NCBI RefSeq assembly: GCF_020921035.1 | Contig: NC_063151.1 | Span: 6,448,001 to 6,512,000 of the forward strand | Length of the DNA: 64,000 nt | From: Rhodamnia argentea | Lineage: Eukaryota > Streptophyta > Magnoliopsida > Myrtales > Myrtaceae | Reading direction: 5' to 3' | Part shown: piece after piece, positions 47,925 through 60,600 of the stretch | Position numbering within the stretch: position 1 is the first letter of the stretch | Layout of the letters: the number at the start of each line of letters is the position of its first letter | Translations under genes and position numbers: made by a program | Notes under the pieces: model-generated | Told to the model about the DNA's origin: nothing | Database searches by the model: none | Seen by the model: only the letters and a program-made list of their open reading frames with translations

Positions 47925-50900
47925 TCAGATTTCCAAGAATGAACTTATTGTGTTGAAACCGTGATTTTCTGGAAGAGGTCCATTTCCTGGTCGGACTGAG
48001 ATCAGCACCTCCAAACCTATAGCAGCATTTACAGTTGATGAAGCACCAATGGAGAAAGAACATGCCAACAGCAACAGGAAAGATTTCATCATGGTGATTT
48101 AATAAACCCAAAACTAATGCAAAGATATCAAAGCAAAGTGCGAGAGCATTTTTGGGCGGATAATACAGCCAATGCCTAAAGTAAACCAGACTGCACATAC
48201 AGCTAATCATGGACCAGAATGCCGTAGAATGTTAAAGTTTTACCAGGTTATGCTCTAAATCTCCAGAAACAGGTTGATAGTTTTAAGAAGTGCGACTGTG
48301 TATACCTCAATTTTTCAAAATCATATGCTATCTGACAGTGAAAACCAATTGAAGCTTCAAAAGGACAAGGTAACATGTATTTTGAGTGATCGGAAACGAA
48401 TAAATGCAGATAGTAAGATCTTTTTCACAACCTATAAGTTCAAAGCTAGATATTCCACAAAACAAGACTGTTAAGGAGCAAAAGTCACTTTGAAATGGGA
48501 CGTTCTCTCCTGTTCCTCCTAAAGGTAATCAACGGCTTCTTCAGGTGAGTTTGACTGGGACCCGCGCTTTAATTCGGAAATCGCATGTCATCACAAGGGT
48601 TTCAAAAGACAAAACATACAACCCTGATTGCTGGAGTCTATTCTAGTAATTGAAAAGCAGGACATGAAGGATTAATTTAATTTCCTTGACAATGTCCACC
48701 TTTCAGACATCTTAGAAGCTCTTGCAAATCAAGGAGGGAGAGAAAAGTGGGGGTTGAGGGAAGGATGGAAATTGGCCAAGATTTTAATATTCCCTCCATA
48801 TTCTTATAAAAACCTCAGAATTTGTCCAATTTTACACACCCACTTTCATTCCTCTCATTTTCCTCCTTTTTCCAAACGGGGCCTTAATGAAAGATCAAGG
48901 ATTGATTCCCAAGCACTAAAGAGAAAAGATGACAATCGGAGGCACATGCAAAATGGTGTTGGCAGACACTGCAGGAAAGGGGGATACTAAATGCAGCTAA
49001 TTACCTGCATCCTTGGCAGCGACAGCTTCTTGATAAACATCTGTAAGAAACAACACATCCGAAGGTTTATCAACTCCCAATGACTCTGAGATCTCAATGT
49101 AACTTTGTGTTTCCTTCTTATTCCTGCACACACGCACACAGATAATCCAGTTTATATATAGTATACTTGAAAGCTGTTAAGGAGAGTAATTGTCGAACTA
49201 CAAGATTACCCAACATTGGTGTCAAAAAATCCACACAAGTACTTTCTTAAATCACCATAATTTGTTTTGCCAAATATAAGCCTTTGTGCCAACCTGCTAC
49301 CACTGGAATATATATAAACCTGTTGCACAATAAATAACATACCTAATGAAGCTCACAAGCCGACAACTCTGTGTGTGCATGTGGGTGTGTGTGTGTGTCA
49401 GAGAGAGAGAGAGAGAGAGAAGCTTGATAATTTTTCAAACATCAAATTTGAACTGCTAATTAATTTAAATTCAATAAAGTACTAGCAATTTGATTCCATT
49501 CTATGCATGCACCAAGTTGTGCCCGAGACATCACTGGCTATAGACAGGTTATAGCATCTATAACAGAATTTCTTCTTCGACACCCTTGCCTCGCAGACAT
49601 ATAAATCAGAAAACAAGTTCATATGTAACTGCCTGCAGATGAAACCATAAGGTAGAGTCCTCAAACAAAGTAATGTCACGGGAACAAGAAGCAAAAGCCC
49701 TTCCTAACATTAATGACGACATCAATATGATCTATGGATCTGAAGTAACTTTATCCATTCGACTTAAAATTTTCTTTGCTCGTTATCTTTCTAAATACCA
49801 TCCCGTAAACTAAGTTTGTCCACAAAAGTAAGACAAATAAAACATGAGCATCTTCTATGGAATACTGGTGATTTTCTTTCTTGGAAGGGCTTTGCAAGAA
49901 AGAGACGGAAACAGAGATTTGACTCGTTAATAAAAAAGAAACCTTTATGCCCAAACTGTTCCAATTCGTGAGAGCCTTTGGTACGTCCTCAAAAACCACT
50001 CCCTCCAATTCATTGTTCTCAAAGCCTGTCTGCCAAATGTGACCCTGCATGGAAAAGCGTTAGCTATGTAGGGCCAGTTAGGCTTGCCTCCACTTTAGCA
50101 CACGTCTAGAAGTTTGTCATGCCTACTTGCAATTGCTTTAAGGCAGTGATCTTGCGATCAGCTTTTATCATAGCTTCCACGTTACCAACTAAAGCAGCTA
50201 TGACTTGTTCCTTCCCTGCCTCATCAGCTGGGATGGGCACAGCACCTTGAACACCTTGTTTTAAGTCATCTTCGACCTACAAGGTAAACAGAATAATCTG
50301 GGAATAAAGAGAGAAATATTGAGGCTCCAATTGACTATGCAACAGCAGAACAGAATTCCTCTCTTGGTTTTGGATGACAAGAATTAATTGGTTATTCCAG
50401 AGGAAGGCCAATGGCGTAAGATATTTCACAGGGGTGAGTAATCTTCTCCTTGCAATCTCAGGTTCCACTTCTGTACTTCTACGACAAGCTTGTAAAACCC
50501 TATAATTTTACCAGCCAAATAACATGATAATTGTTTGAGCCCCGCTTAAGTCTGATTTTACATGAAGCAAAAGCATCTGTCGAAATAGAAAAGCTTGCCA
50601 AATTGCTGTCAGAGTGGTTAATTGACATTTTGTGTTTTTCCTTTTTATGACATGAAAGGACACCCTCTGTGAAAGTAGCATAGTTTTCTCATTGTAGGTA
50701 TAGTCATTCATTATCTAAGGAGCACAGGATTATGATCTCCAGCATATTTACACAGATGCCTCGGACCATCTACAAAAAGCAAAGTTCATGCTATTGTTCA
50801 TTGCACCTATAAAGATGTAAAGTGTATATCAAGCCAGTCTCTAACCGTTTCAGACTTGTATAGCAGAAGTTGCACAATCAACTTCAACACGAGTCAAAGC

Positions 50901-53568
50901 CAGAGACTTGAGTTCAATATTTTATGATCTCCGCATGAGGGGGTGTTAAACAGTAAATATGTGTTGAGCCATTCTGTAACAATATAAACTTTCAGAACAA
51001 ACAGTTGCACACTTGAGGTTATAAACAGTTCCTTCGTGTCCACTTTCGGCATAGAAAGTTTTTCCTTTTCTTTCCTTTCTTTTCTCTCTGCTCTTTACTG
51101 TAAGTTGATGAATGTTTATTCTCATCTGTCCAATTATGAGACAAGGATCAAGGTGCTTCCACGGGCACAGAGGCCATAGTAAGATAGCCAGAGGCAAATT
51201 GCATTACCCTGTCTAGTGGAAGCAAGATATAAACAAGGTATACAGAAGCACATATAATCCAAGTGAAGAATATCCTAAAAGACTGTCGCAGAAAAGCCCA
51301 ATTGCCAAAGCAACTCAAACAATATTCGATATCTGAACCATTCATGCCAATTTACATCCCTCTAGTGCTTTTATCAACCATTTTTTAAAGTTGTCCCCCA
51401 ACATCTAGACCACTGAGAATGGTTGAGAAACTATCCACTGCTGAATGATCCACAGGATTCATCATTCAAAATGTGAGAGAAAATTCCCCTCAGTGGCAGA
51501 AAAGGTAAAGCATCGACTAAAGTTGAAACTGTCTTGCAGATAAGTAATGTAAAATGCAAGCAAACCAAAAATTGTGAAATGAGCATCTCACCTGGGAACG
51601 AAGTAACTTAATGTCATCACGAGTCTCTGGAGATTCAAATGTCGCAGACAAATGTCTCCCGACATTATCCCGAGCATATGGGAAGAGAACATCAGTGACA
51701 AATGATATCGGCGTAGTGGTTCCCTCAATGTCTAGAACAACACAGCGCTGCAAGTAAAGAGAGTTGATAACCTTATTTCTACAATTTTCTCAATCAAGGG
51801 ATATTTGCAGAAACAAAAACACATACAAAGTCGAGCCAATTCCCTCCTTAAAATAGATGTACAGGGATATATTGCTAGTGATGCAATTTTACAAATCAGA
51901 CAAAAAAATGATTATTATCTTTACTGAAAGAAGCTACAACTTGATGCAAAATCCAACAAATTAATAAAAGAGAGGACAGACATACTGGCAATGGTTCAGT
52001 GGGGTTATTTGAATTAAGAGCCCCAGCCTTCACATATGTGCTTATGTTTGCATAATCTGCGAGTCCTCTGCCAGTCTGTTGTGGAACATGGTTTGGAATC
52101 AAATTGTTTGGGCCCAGATGATGAAGTTCAAGAGCATCATTAAAGAGGCAATGGTACCCTTCAGCCTGAAAGATATTAGCTATGGAATTGAAGTAAGAAA
52201 AAGTTTCACTGGCTTTACAGGCAAGTTAATGGATGAGAGAACACGACGACTGGAGGACTACATAAAATCTTCTCCCATGCTCACCAATTAACCAATATTT
52301 TCCATTCATATCATGTGTGACACTAGTACAAAGATATGTACAAACAAACAACACAAAAGAGAGGTAGCAGAGCTAATTCAGCGGGCATGATAGGAAGCAG
52401 ACAATTATCCTGCAGACAGTACAATGATTGTATAGCATGCAAGCATTAGAATTGATTGTTGGATCCCGGCTAAATGCCAAGAGAAAATAACAAAGGCCTT
52501 CATTCACTACACATCAAAGCAAGAAATTGAGAAAGTTCTTTGCTCCCCGTCAATGCTAGAGATGGATTAACATTTCAAGTGGAAACTACGATTTTTCCTA
52601 GTTTCTTATAAGTGAGGATAATGACCATTAGATGTGAAAGAACAAATTCTCAGCAACAAATTATGATTCTGGTCTTGGAAATTTCACATAACAACTACCT
52701 TCAAGGAAAAAGGAAGGCAACCCGTACACCTTGTAGGTTCACTAGAGTATCGCTTAGGAGACGGCAAAGGCAGGACTGATCCATTAGCAGACAATCCATA
52801 CGTGTACTCTGGCACTACTCTCTCCTTCCGAACACCTAAGGAAATACGCATAAGCAAACTGAACTGTCGAGCAAGATTGCTTAAAACCATATCTCATCCA
52901 TTGTAAGCATACAAGCAGAATCAAAACAGGCATAGAGACCAAATTAAGCTTCAATAGTTACAGCAAGCACTCCAACCATTAACAACCAATAACTGCACGC
53001 TCAACTTCTAACATGTATTTTGACCACCCAAAAAAAAAAAATAAACTTCTAACATGTATCCGAACCAAAGGTCTCAGATTTCGATTGACCATACATCCTT
53101 CGTCAGTATTCCTTCTTTAAACGTGTAGGATTGTAACCATTCCTTCATTTAGACGCACTCTGTTCACTTGCTTCAAGCTTCCATCGATACCATCCTCCTA
53201 ACCTTCCTTGGTCACATTTGGCATACTACGCTCGCCACTTCAACGACAATCATTAGTCGCCAAACTTAATCAACTGAAAATGAAACAACTACAAGCGCGA
53301 ATGGAGCAAAATACTAGAAGGAAGTAATCTGAACGAGCAGATTAGAGAAAATACCAGAATGACGTCCCATGGCAATAAGGCGGTTCGACCTCGGAACGGA
53401 GTCGCGGTGAACTTCAGCAGCGATGCTTCCACCCGCGCTCGACGCCCATCCGAGGGTGCAGAATCGTCGGCAGAGCTTCAACTTCATCGGTGCTTTACTC
53501 TCCATGTACCCCAGAGACGCTCGTCCAGCCATCACTCCGTTCAGCGACACCACCGGTGAACTCGCCAT
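47925..53568 (-). pseudogene. DEP1: DEP1 (methylthioribulose-1-P dehydratase / enolase-phosphatase), dehydratase core missing
   Basis: Minus-strand exons: 53568-53355, 52835-52699, 52165-51986, 51747-51592, 50276-50127, 50044-49943, 49319-49210, 49123-49005 and 48016-47925. They join in frame to 419 aa; the plant enzyme is about 500 aa. Residues 1-117 match the start of the MtnB dehydratase domain but are altered: SSAGGSI for the usual TGTGGSI, MGRHSG for MSPSG and LSANG for LSPSG. The next roughly 100 residues, with the zinc-binding HSH and RNHG histidines and the catalytic glutamate, are absent; exon 2 is followed by the exon starting AEGYHCLF. The 533-nt gap holds nothing resembling them. 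From residue 178 the enolase-phosphatase (MtnC, HAD-type) domain is complete: [62 protein letters not shown]. Typed as pseudogene for the dehydratase half only; the frame is open and the phosphatase may still be made. Confidence 0.85.
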
Positions 53569-54636
53569 TGCCGTTCTCTAGAGAGAGAGAGAGAGGAGAA
53601 GACTGAGTGTTAGGACGAACTGAGGATATTTCGAACATTCATTGGTGCTTTTATCAATAGTTGCAATACGCCATTGCCGTGCGCTTGTGCTGTGACCGAA
53701 GGTCGGAAGTCTAGTGGAGGAAGAGTGGCGAAGGGGATGAAGCCGAGCCAACGTGCCCGGTTTGGTTGGGCCACGTGGACCGGTTCATTTATCGACTCAG
53801 AAAATAGAAAATTTCCGTGGGAACGAAAGATAGGGCCCGAAAAGCCCGTGAAAAGCATATCCTAGTTTTTATTACATTTTACCGTCAAATTATTAAATTA
53901 AATATGATATGACAATTGACAAGTATATCAATTTAGAGTTATTATCCTTCCTTCGTCTCAAGCGAATCAATTTAGAATTTTTCGCCGTATTAACTCAATT
54001 TAATTGAAACTAATAAAAGGTAAATTTCTCATAAGCGTACTAATTTAAGATTTTTCGTGGTCAAAAAATTAATTTATAGTAAATTTATTATAAGTGTACC
54101 GATTTATATTTTTTGTGATAAAAAAATTAATTTAAAGGTAAATTTATCACATGTTTACCAGTTTACGATTTTTCATAATACTAACTCAATTTTAAATTTG
54201 ATTGTTAAGAGCTGATAAATCAATATTAAGTTCAAGAAATATTCATAAATACATTCATAACGCGAGCCTCAAAAAATAGATAATAACAAATATCGAGACT
54301 CATAGATACATTCGTTATTAAAAGTATGTTAATATACAAGTAGTTACAAAATTTCTTTATCCACGGTTTGTAAAAAAAAATTTGGCCCCAAAAATATTTT
54401 CATTGTTTCGCTTCAGGACACATTTAGCATCGGACACTTCGAAATTATCTCATATTAACGTGAAAATTAAGGGTTTATCGGAAACTATTTCACACTTTGA
54501 GGTTGAAACTCGTTGGGTTGCAAGAACGGAGGTTTACAAGCAATTGAGGATTGAGGATAAACCTGTTCATCTTCTCCCACTCACCACTAGCATCACCTGA
54601 ACTCAGACACCTCTCTCTCTCTCTCAATCCTCTTCA
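53569..54636. promoter_or_regulatory. Divergent intergenic promoter region of DEP1 and EMB2737
   Basis: About 1.07 kb between two head-to-head start codons. It has a (GA)n tract in the DEP1 leader (53581-53597) and a (CT)n tract in the EMB2737-like leader (about 54611-54625). A truncated fold-back A element (53862-54187) lies between them. No further gene is seen. Confidence 0.6.
53862..54187. mobile_element. Fold-back element family A, copy 4 (left arm missing)
   Basis: Starts in the element centre (TTTACCGTCAAATTATTAAA, compare copies 1 and 3) and continues through the right-arm units (GGTAAATTTCTCATAAGCG..., GTAAATTTATTATAAGTG..., GGTAAATTTATCACATG...) to an end ATTTTTCATAATACTAAC. The inverted left arm seen in copies 1-3 is not present. 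Confidence 0.65.
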
Positions 54637-57600
54637 ATGTCGAGAGGGACCGAGCGTCTGATCAAGAGCGTGCAGCAGTTCGCGGGCGCTCAGTACAAGA
54701 GCTTCACCGCTCGCTATGGCCAGCAGCTGATGGACATCGTCGAGCTCCCGATCAAGGTCGTCCTCTCTCCCATCACTCTCGCCTTCGACATCGCCGGCTC
54801 CGCTCCTCGCGGCTTCGGCGTCCCCGAGTTCATCAGCAAGCTATCCTACGCCTCCATTTTCGTGAGTTTCTCCCTTCGTAATCGAACTAGTTATGCTGAC
54901 TGTGTTCAAGTTCTCTCTGTAGTTTAATTAATTGTCTTGAGAAGCGGGCTTTTAGGTTCTTCCGGGGTCTGGAGCGTTAGTTATGTCGTAGGTGATGAAA
55001 TTAGATTACCGTACTCATAAGATAATTCTTCCTTTTTTGTTGTGTTTTCTCCCCTGCTGAACTCATATCGGATTACTGTAAAGGTTAATCACTTGTGAAG
55101 TAGGTTGGCAATGTACGGTGCATGGACATTTACCGATAGAACAGGAGTAGATTTGAGTTTAGTGCCTGAATTATTTGTTGCTTAATGGGTTGTTCTAATG
55201 TCTGTTCATCAGAGCTCTTTACACTATGATTCTCAGCTTGGAAACTAGTTATTATAAACCTCGTGTGTTTGGAAATGGGACTCTGCATAATAATGTCTGG
55301 CTTTTCTGTTTTCGTGCTATTGAGTGGGATCCTATATTCTTTCTGAGTAATTGAACTAGTCAGCAATGTGATCAATTGCTTGCTCGTTGCACGAGACTTT
55401 AACATGCACTATTTGAACCTTACATGTCAATGCTGTTGTTTATACACGGGCAGGTTGTTGCCACTCTTGGGACGTATGATATTGCGTTGGAGCTTGGAAA
55501 GAAGGTGATATGTCAGAGGTGCTTTCTGATTTCTTGTGTTGGCTTTTCTTGATTTTACATTCTTTCTTATCTCCGTATCATACTGGGTTCTGGAGATTCT
55601 TCCTTACTCCCTGAGTTAATATTTGTTTGAAAATTCAATAAAAAATTTTACCGGTGGTGGCTTGCCACTAAGATGTTCCCACGCAGGTTTTGAAAAAACA
55701 GACTGAGACCTTTGCTCGGTTCAAGAATTAAACATTGTTTGAACATGAAGAGAGATGTTTGGCATGGAGAGCATGTGATATGTACCCTTATTTCTTATGA
55801 GCTGTAAACAAGGACGAATTTTTTCTTACTCTCTCGGTACTTTCCATACAAACGCTGATCAACTAATCTGCTATATGAAGTGGCTTCTTTTCCTCATATC
55901 TTAAATTATCATTCTGGGTACTTCTGATATTGTTGTCTTCTTTGGTAGCTAACTGCAATTGCTGCTCGTGGACTGGATTTCTGATAATGCAGGAATTGCA
56001 AAACCTGCAATGGATGGCAGGCACTGAGGTGTACCATGTGCAAAGGATCAGGAAAAGTGCACTATCAAGTGAATAACTACAGCTTGAAGAGGTACATATG
56101 GGCTTAATGTCACTCTATAAGTGACAACTGTTATGTCTCTTGACAATTGATTGCATTTCGTTCCATTACAGTAAAATGATGGTGCGGTTATTGCTAGTTA
56201 AAAGGCTGTCAAATTGACCGGAAATTACTAAGCTCTCATGACTGTGCCCATGTGTTACTCTTTTTACTGTTTGTTCACCAAAATTTTTTTGAGAAATTTT
56301 GTTGCATTCCTGCCCATTTTTCTTTAGCATTAAAGTTTATTACTGAGAGTCTCTTAGTGGCATTTTCTGATATTTTGCCTGCCTGATGCGAGCATTATGA
56401 TAACAAGTTCTAGTATCATGAGCGAGTGTGCACTTAACATAAATTTTTATATGCTTTATGCTTCAACTCTGAATCCTGAAATACATGGAGAGAGTATTTA
56501 GTTATCTAGAATCTACCTATCTTCTGAATCCTGAACTACATGGAGAGAGTATTAGTTATCTCCAGAAAATATGCTGCATCTAACCACTCTGGGATATATT
56601 GGTCAGGCTTAGAACTTGCAAGTATGTGCTTAGAAGATGGTAGTACCACTCTACATTATATGAACATGTTGCTCCTAGTATGAGCAACACTCATCTTTGA
56701 ATATTGGGTAGTCATAATTATTGACTGGCACTTCGGATGCTCAATCTCTTTCTTGCTTCCCCTTTTGACTATTGGCATAAACTTTCATGCAGTGGAGAGA
56801 AAGCAACAGCCGAATGCATTGCTGATGCCATTGTTGATAAACGTGCTGAACTCGTGCACCTTCCTTTGTCTGTTGATCTTCATTCGCCTTTGCCATCTAA
56901 GGATTGTCCAACTTGTGATGGAACGGTGGGTGTTATTTACCAACTACTTATGGTTTAAAAGCAAAGAACTATTGAAATTCCACGAGCGGTCACTTTTACA
57001 TGTATATGAGGGTAACTGTCTCCTCCATCTAGACGTACTTCTCCTGGGCATGATTCTCTATGATCAGCAGTTCTCAATTAGAGAACCAAGTTGCGTGAGC
57101 TATAGGTCGTAAATTTGAAGGAATCTGTACCCATGCCTCAAAATTTCCTTTCAGCAATGCTAGCAAGGAAATGGTGCTGTGTGGATATGTCAGCCTTGAG
57201 CACGTATTGACTGAAACCACTTTAGCAAAGCATCATATCTTTGTTTCCACATGGCAGGGAGTCATGGGCTGTCCAGAATGCAAACACAGACTACAAGTCA
57301 GAATTTCTGCAGATGATGTAAGTTGCATTTCGAATCTGTTAATCTCTTGCAAATCTGCAGAGGAAGTTGTTATGTAGTGCTTACATTCACAATCTTCTGT
57401 TTTTGTAGATTATGGAGCCTCCATGGAAAGCGTATAATGTCATGAGAAAAATGGACTACCCTTATGAGGCTAGCATACACCTATTGTCTTCTTGCCCTTT
57501 CAGATTCTTCATTCTCATCTAGTGATATCTGTCCTCATTGCACAAGATTTTGTATGCAAACTCTTATGCTTTATGCACCACGCATGTGTTGTTTGTTAGA

Positions 57601-60600
57601 AAAAGGCACCTTTGTTGCGGTACAACCTGGGTACAAATAGGAAAATGCTGACCTTATTTATTTACTTCAAGCTACAGTTCTTACTCATTTCTCACTTGCT
57701 TGTAGTATAATTAGGTGAAAAAACGTGCATATTCTGATAGGAATGTTTGTTATAGACCATATCTCTTTCGTTTGACAGACTTTTGTTGTAGTTCCTTTTT
57801 AAGGTGCTACTGTGGGGATTTTGTCATAGTGCTTTTTGGGGCAATATTCATCTGGTTTTGATACATATGTCTTTCCTCTAAAGAAGAGAAAGGTCCTATC
57901 TGGATAAGGTTATCTCTGCTAGCAGGGAACATCTGTCCCCCATTATGAACAAGAGTGGAGGTTTCTGCAGGATGAATGTGCTAATTACTGTTATCAAATG
58001 TTAGCTTTTGCCACCTTTCAGTTATCTCTCAAATAGCTAGTTTCTGGGTGGTCCTCTATAGTTGCAGCCTAGTTGTAACTCTCGGTATTAATGTTGGTTA
58101 ATTTGTGTAAACTGTGAATTGAACTGCAACCTGCTTGGTGCTTTAGGTTATATGATCTCTTTGATGGATGCACATCTACTGGATGGACTTAGCCTGAAGG
58201 TAGTAAATTCCAGGAGAGGAAATATTAGAAAAGAACTAGTCAGCACTTTGATCTTGAAAGTAGTTAGTCATAACCTTTTACATGCGTATGAACTAATGTA
58301 ATTGTAGAATGGCATGTTCTGTTTTGAGTTCCCTTTTACAATTCTGCCTCCTTCTCTGCAGCACATTGTCCACAGCATGAAAGACCCGAGCATTGCTGCA
58401 TTCTGGTTGATTACGTTCCCTCAAATTGTTGGTGGATTTGAATATGATGATGAAGTCAAACAGAAAATATGGTGGCAATACAAGGTTCTTATTCTGTTTG
58501 ATTTGCTTAAGTTAGTCCTGGTTCTGAAATCCAATTACCCATTGCCGTCTGAGGATATCTAAGGACATGACTGTTAACCAACTGCTTGTTCTTTTTTATT
58601 TAGGAATCCATGAGGTATGATCAAATTCGAGATGTGGTAGCTAATCGTAAACCTGGCTGGGAGCATATGCAGGAGGTAAGATGAAATGATGACCACATTA
58701 TGTATGAGAAACTCTTCTACAGCTTAAAACTGATTACACTTGATAGTTCATACTTTTCTCCATGATGCTCATGATCACCTAGTTGATTTTAACTTGATTC
58801 TATATTGTGGTTGTTGGCTAGTTGTATGCTTTACTTGCCGCTGGATATGGCTTTAGTATCAAACTGTGAAGTCCAATTGTCAAAAGGTGTGTTATAGAGC
58901 ACCAAAATCTTTTGTCTGACAGTAGAGTATACAAAGAAGAATATAGGGCTCCCTTTAAGCATAGAACCTTCCTTTTTTGTGTTCCACGAGGAGATGATTT
59001 GTGGATAATTTGTTGGACAATATATGCAAAACCCCAAAAACTCTTGGCGACATTACTGACAACAAAATGAGAATCCTAATTAACATTTATATGTTATTAC
59101 ATAAACTCATAGAAGTTTGGTAGAATGATGTCGTATGATGTATTTTCCTGAAATCATTGTTCTGCTTGATTGCAGGCTTTAATTTCTATAGATCCAGTCC
59201 GTGCACGAGATGATCCCGTTCTTGTGAAGAATATTCCTTACTACAAAGCCAAGAAGGCTCTTGAGGCAGAAGTGATGAAACTCGATCCTCCTCCAAGACC
59301 TCAAAATTGGGGTGTGAGTATCTCAGATTTTCTAGTGGTTCTTGTCATGATGTTGAAGGAATTTCCTGATTTATCGGATTGAGTACTTCTTCCATCTGGT
59401 GTATTACTTTTTGTTGGATTGCATCCCTCTTCTTGCATTATAAATTGACTGATCTAATACCATTCAGTTAATCAACTTCTGCGTGGTGTAATTTGTTTGC
59501 TTTGACGGTAGAACTAATTTCAGATAATGGCAGGAGCTAGAACTTCCACTCAATTCATCGTCTTGGAATGAAGAGGATCTAAAAAATCCAGATAAATTAT
59601 ATGAGATGACTGTACTACTTAATGCCCAGAGAGAGATTGCCGATAGAATCTTGGATGCGCAATGGCAAGCTAAATGGCGTCAGGAAAAGGTTTGTTGACT
59701 TATTTCTGGGTCTTTCAATTGTTTAGTCACTTCATAGGTTTCAGTTCAAGGTGACGACAAGATGCTATTAATTTCTCATAATGGATTTGGCACAAGCTCA
59801 TCCATTCCCGAGTCATACTTTCAGTGAATGCTTTATTCTCCATTGATAAAAATTTTACATGATATTGTCACGGGCCGATGCTTGGGATCGAGACCGTGCG
59901 GCGACTTAGGGTCCGTATGGTAACACTCCAGAAAAAGTATTTCTATTCTCAAAGTGTTCCCGGAACACTTTGGGAAAATAAACGCGTATGGTAAAAAATT
60001 GTTCCAAAAGTGTTCCGAGAACACTTTTGAGAAACAAAAACACTTTTGGAGCAAAAATGAGAAACAAAAAAAACTTGTTTCTGGATTTTGAAACACTTTT
60101 TAGAAACAACTTGAGGGCGAGCTTGTGCAAGCCACCAACGCTCACCATCGTTGGCGAGGAGTTGAAGCGGCCGCCGCTACCGCCGTCGGTCGCCCCGCCT
60201 CCACCGGCCACCGCCGCTGCCGGTCGCCCGCGGTTATAGATCCTTCCTTTTGGTAAAAAAACTGTTTTTTTTTTTTACTTGCCAAACGCATTTCTGTTCC
60301 TGAAAATCATAATCAGGAACAGAAACACAAAAACATATTTCTGTTCCAAATATGTTCTCAGGAACAGAAACATTACCATACAGACCCTTAGACTCCTTTA
60401 AATTGTGAGTTGCCCCTAAGCCAAGATAAGCTCTGGGAGAGAATTTTTCTATTGCAAATGTTGGGTGAGATAAATGAGGGGGAGAGCTTCCCTATTTATG
60501 CAATAGATCTCTCAGTAACTTCTATTGATTACTCTAGATCTAATGATGGAAATTCCATCTCCTCATCTACCAACTACCAACATTTAAGACAAGAATGTGC

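Noticed and set aside
52166-52698. Possible missing dehydratase exons of DEP1 hidden in this intron
   Set aside because: I read the minus strand here looking for the HSHG, RNHG and GHGYYDE-type segments in all frames and found none. The plus-strand frame at 52079-52291 is a shadow.
59906-60211. 101-codon minus-strand open frame and the opposite plus-strand frame inside the MITE
   Set aside because: They are created by the GC-rich core and inverted ends of the element; no transposase or other domain is visible.
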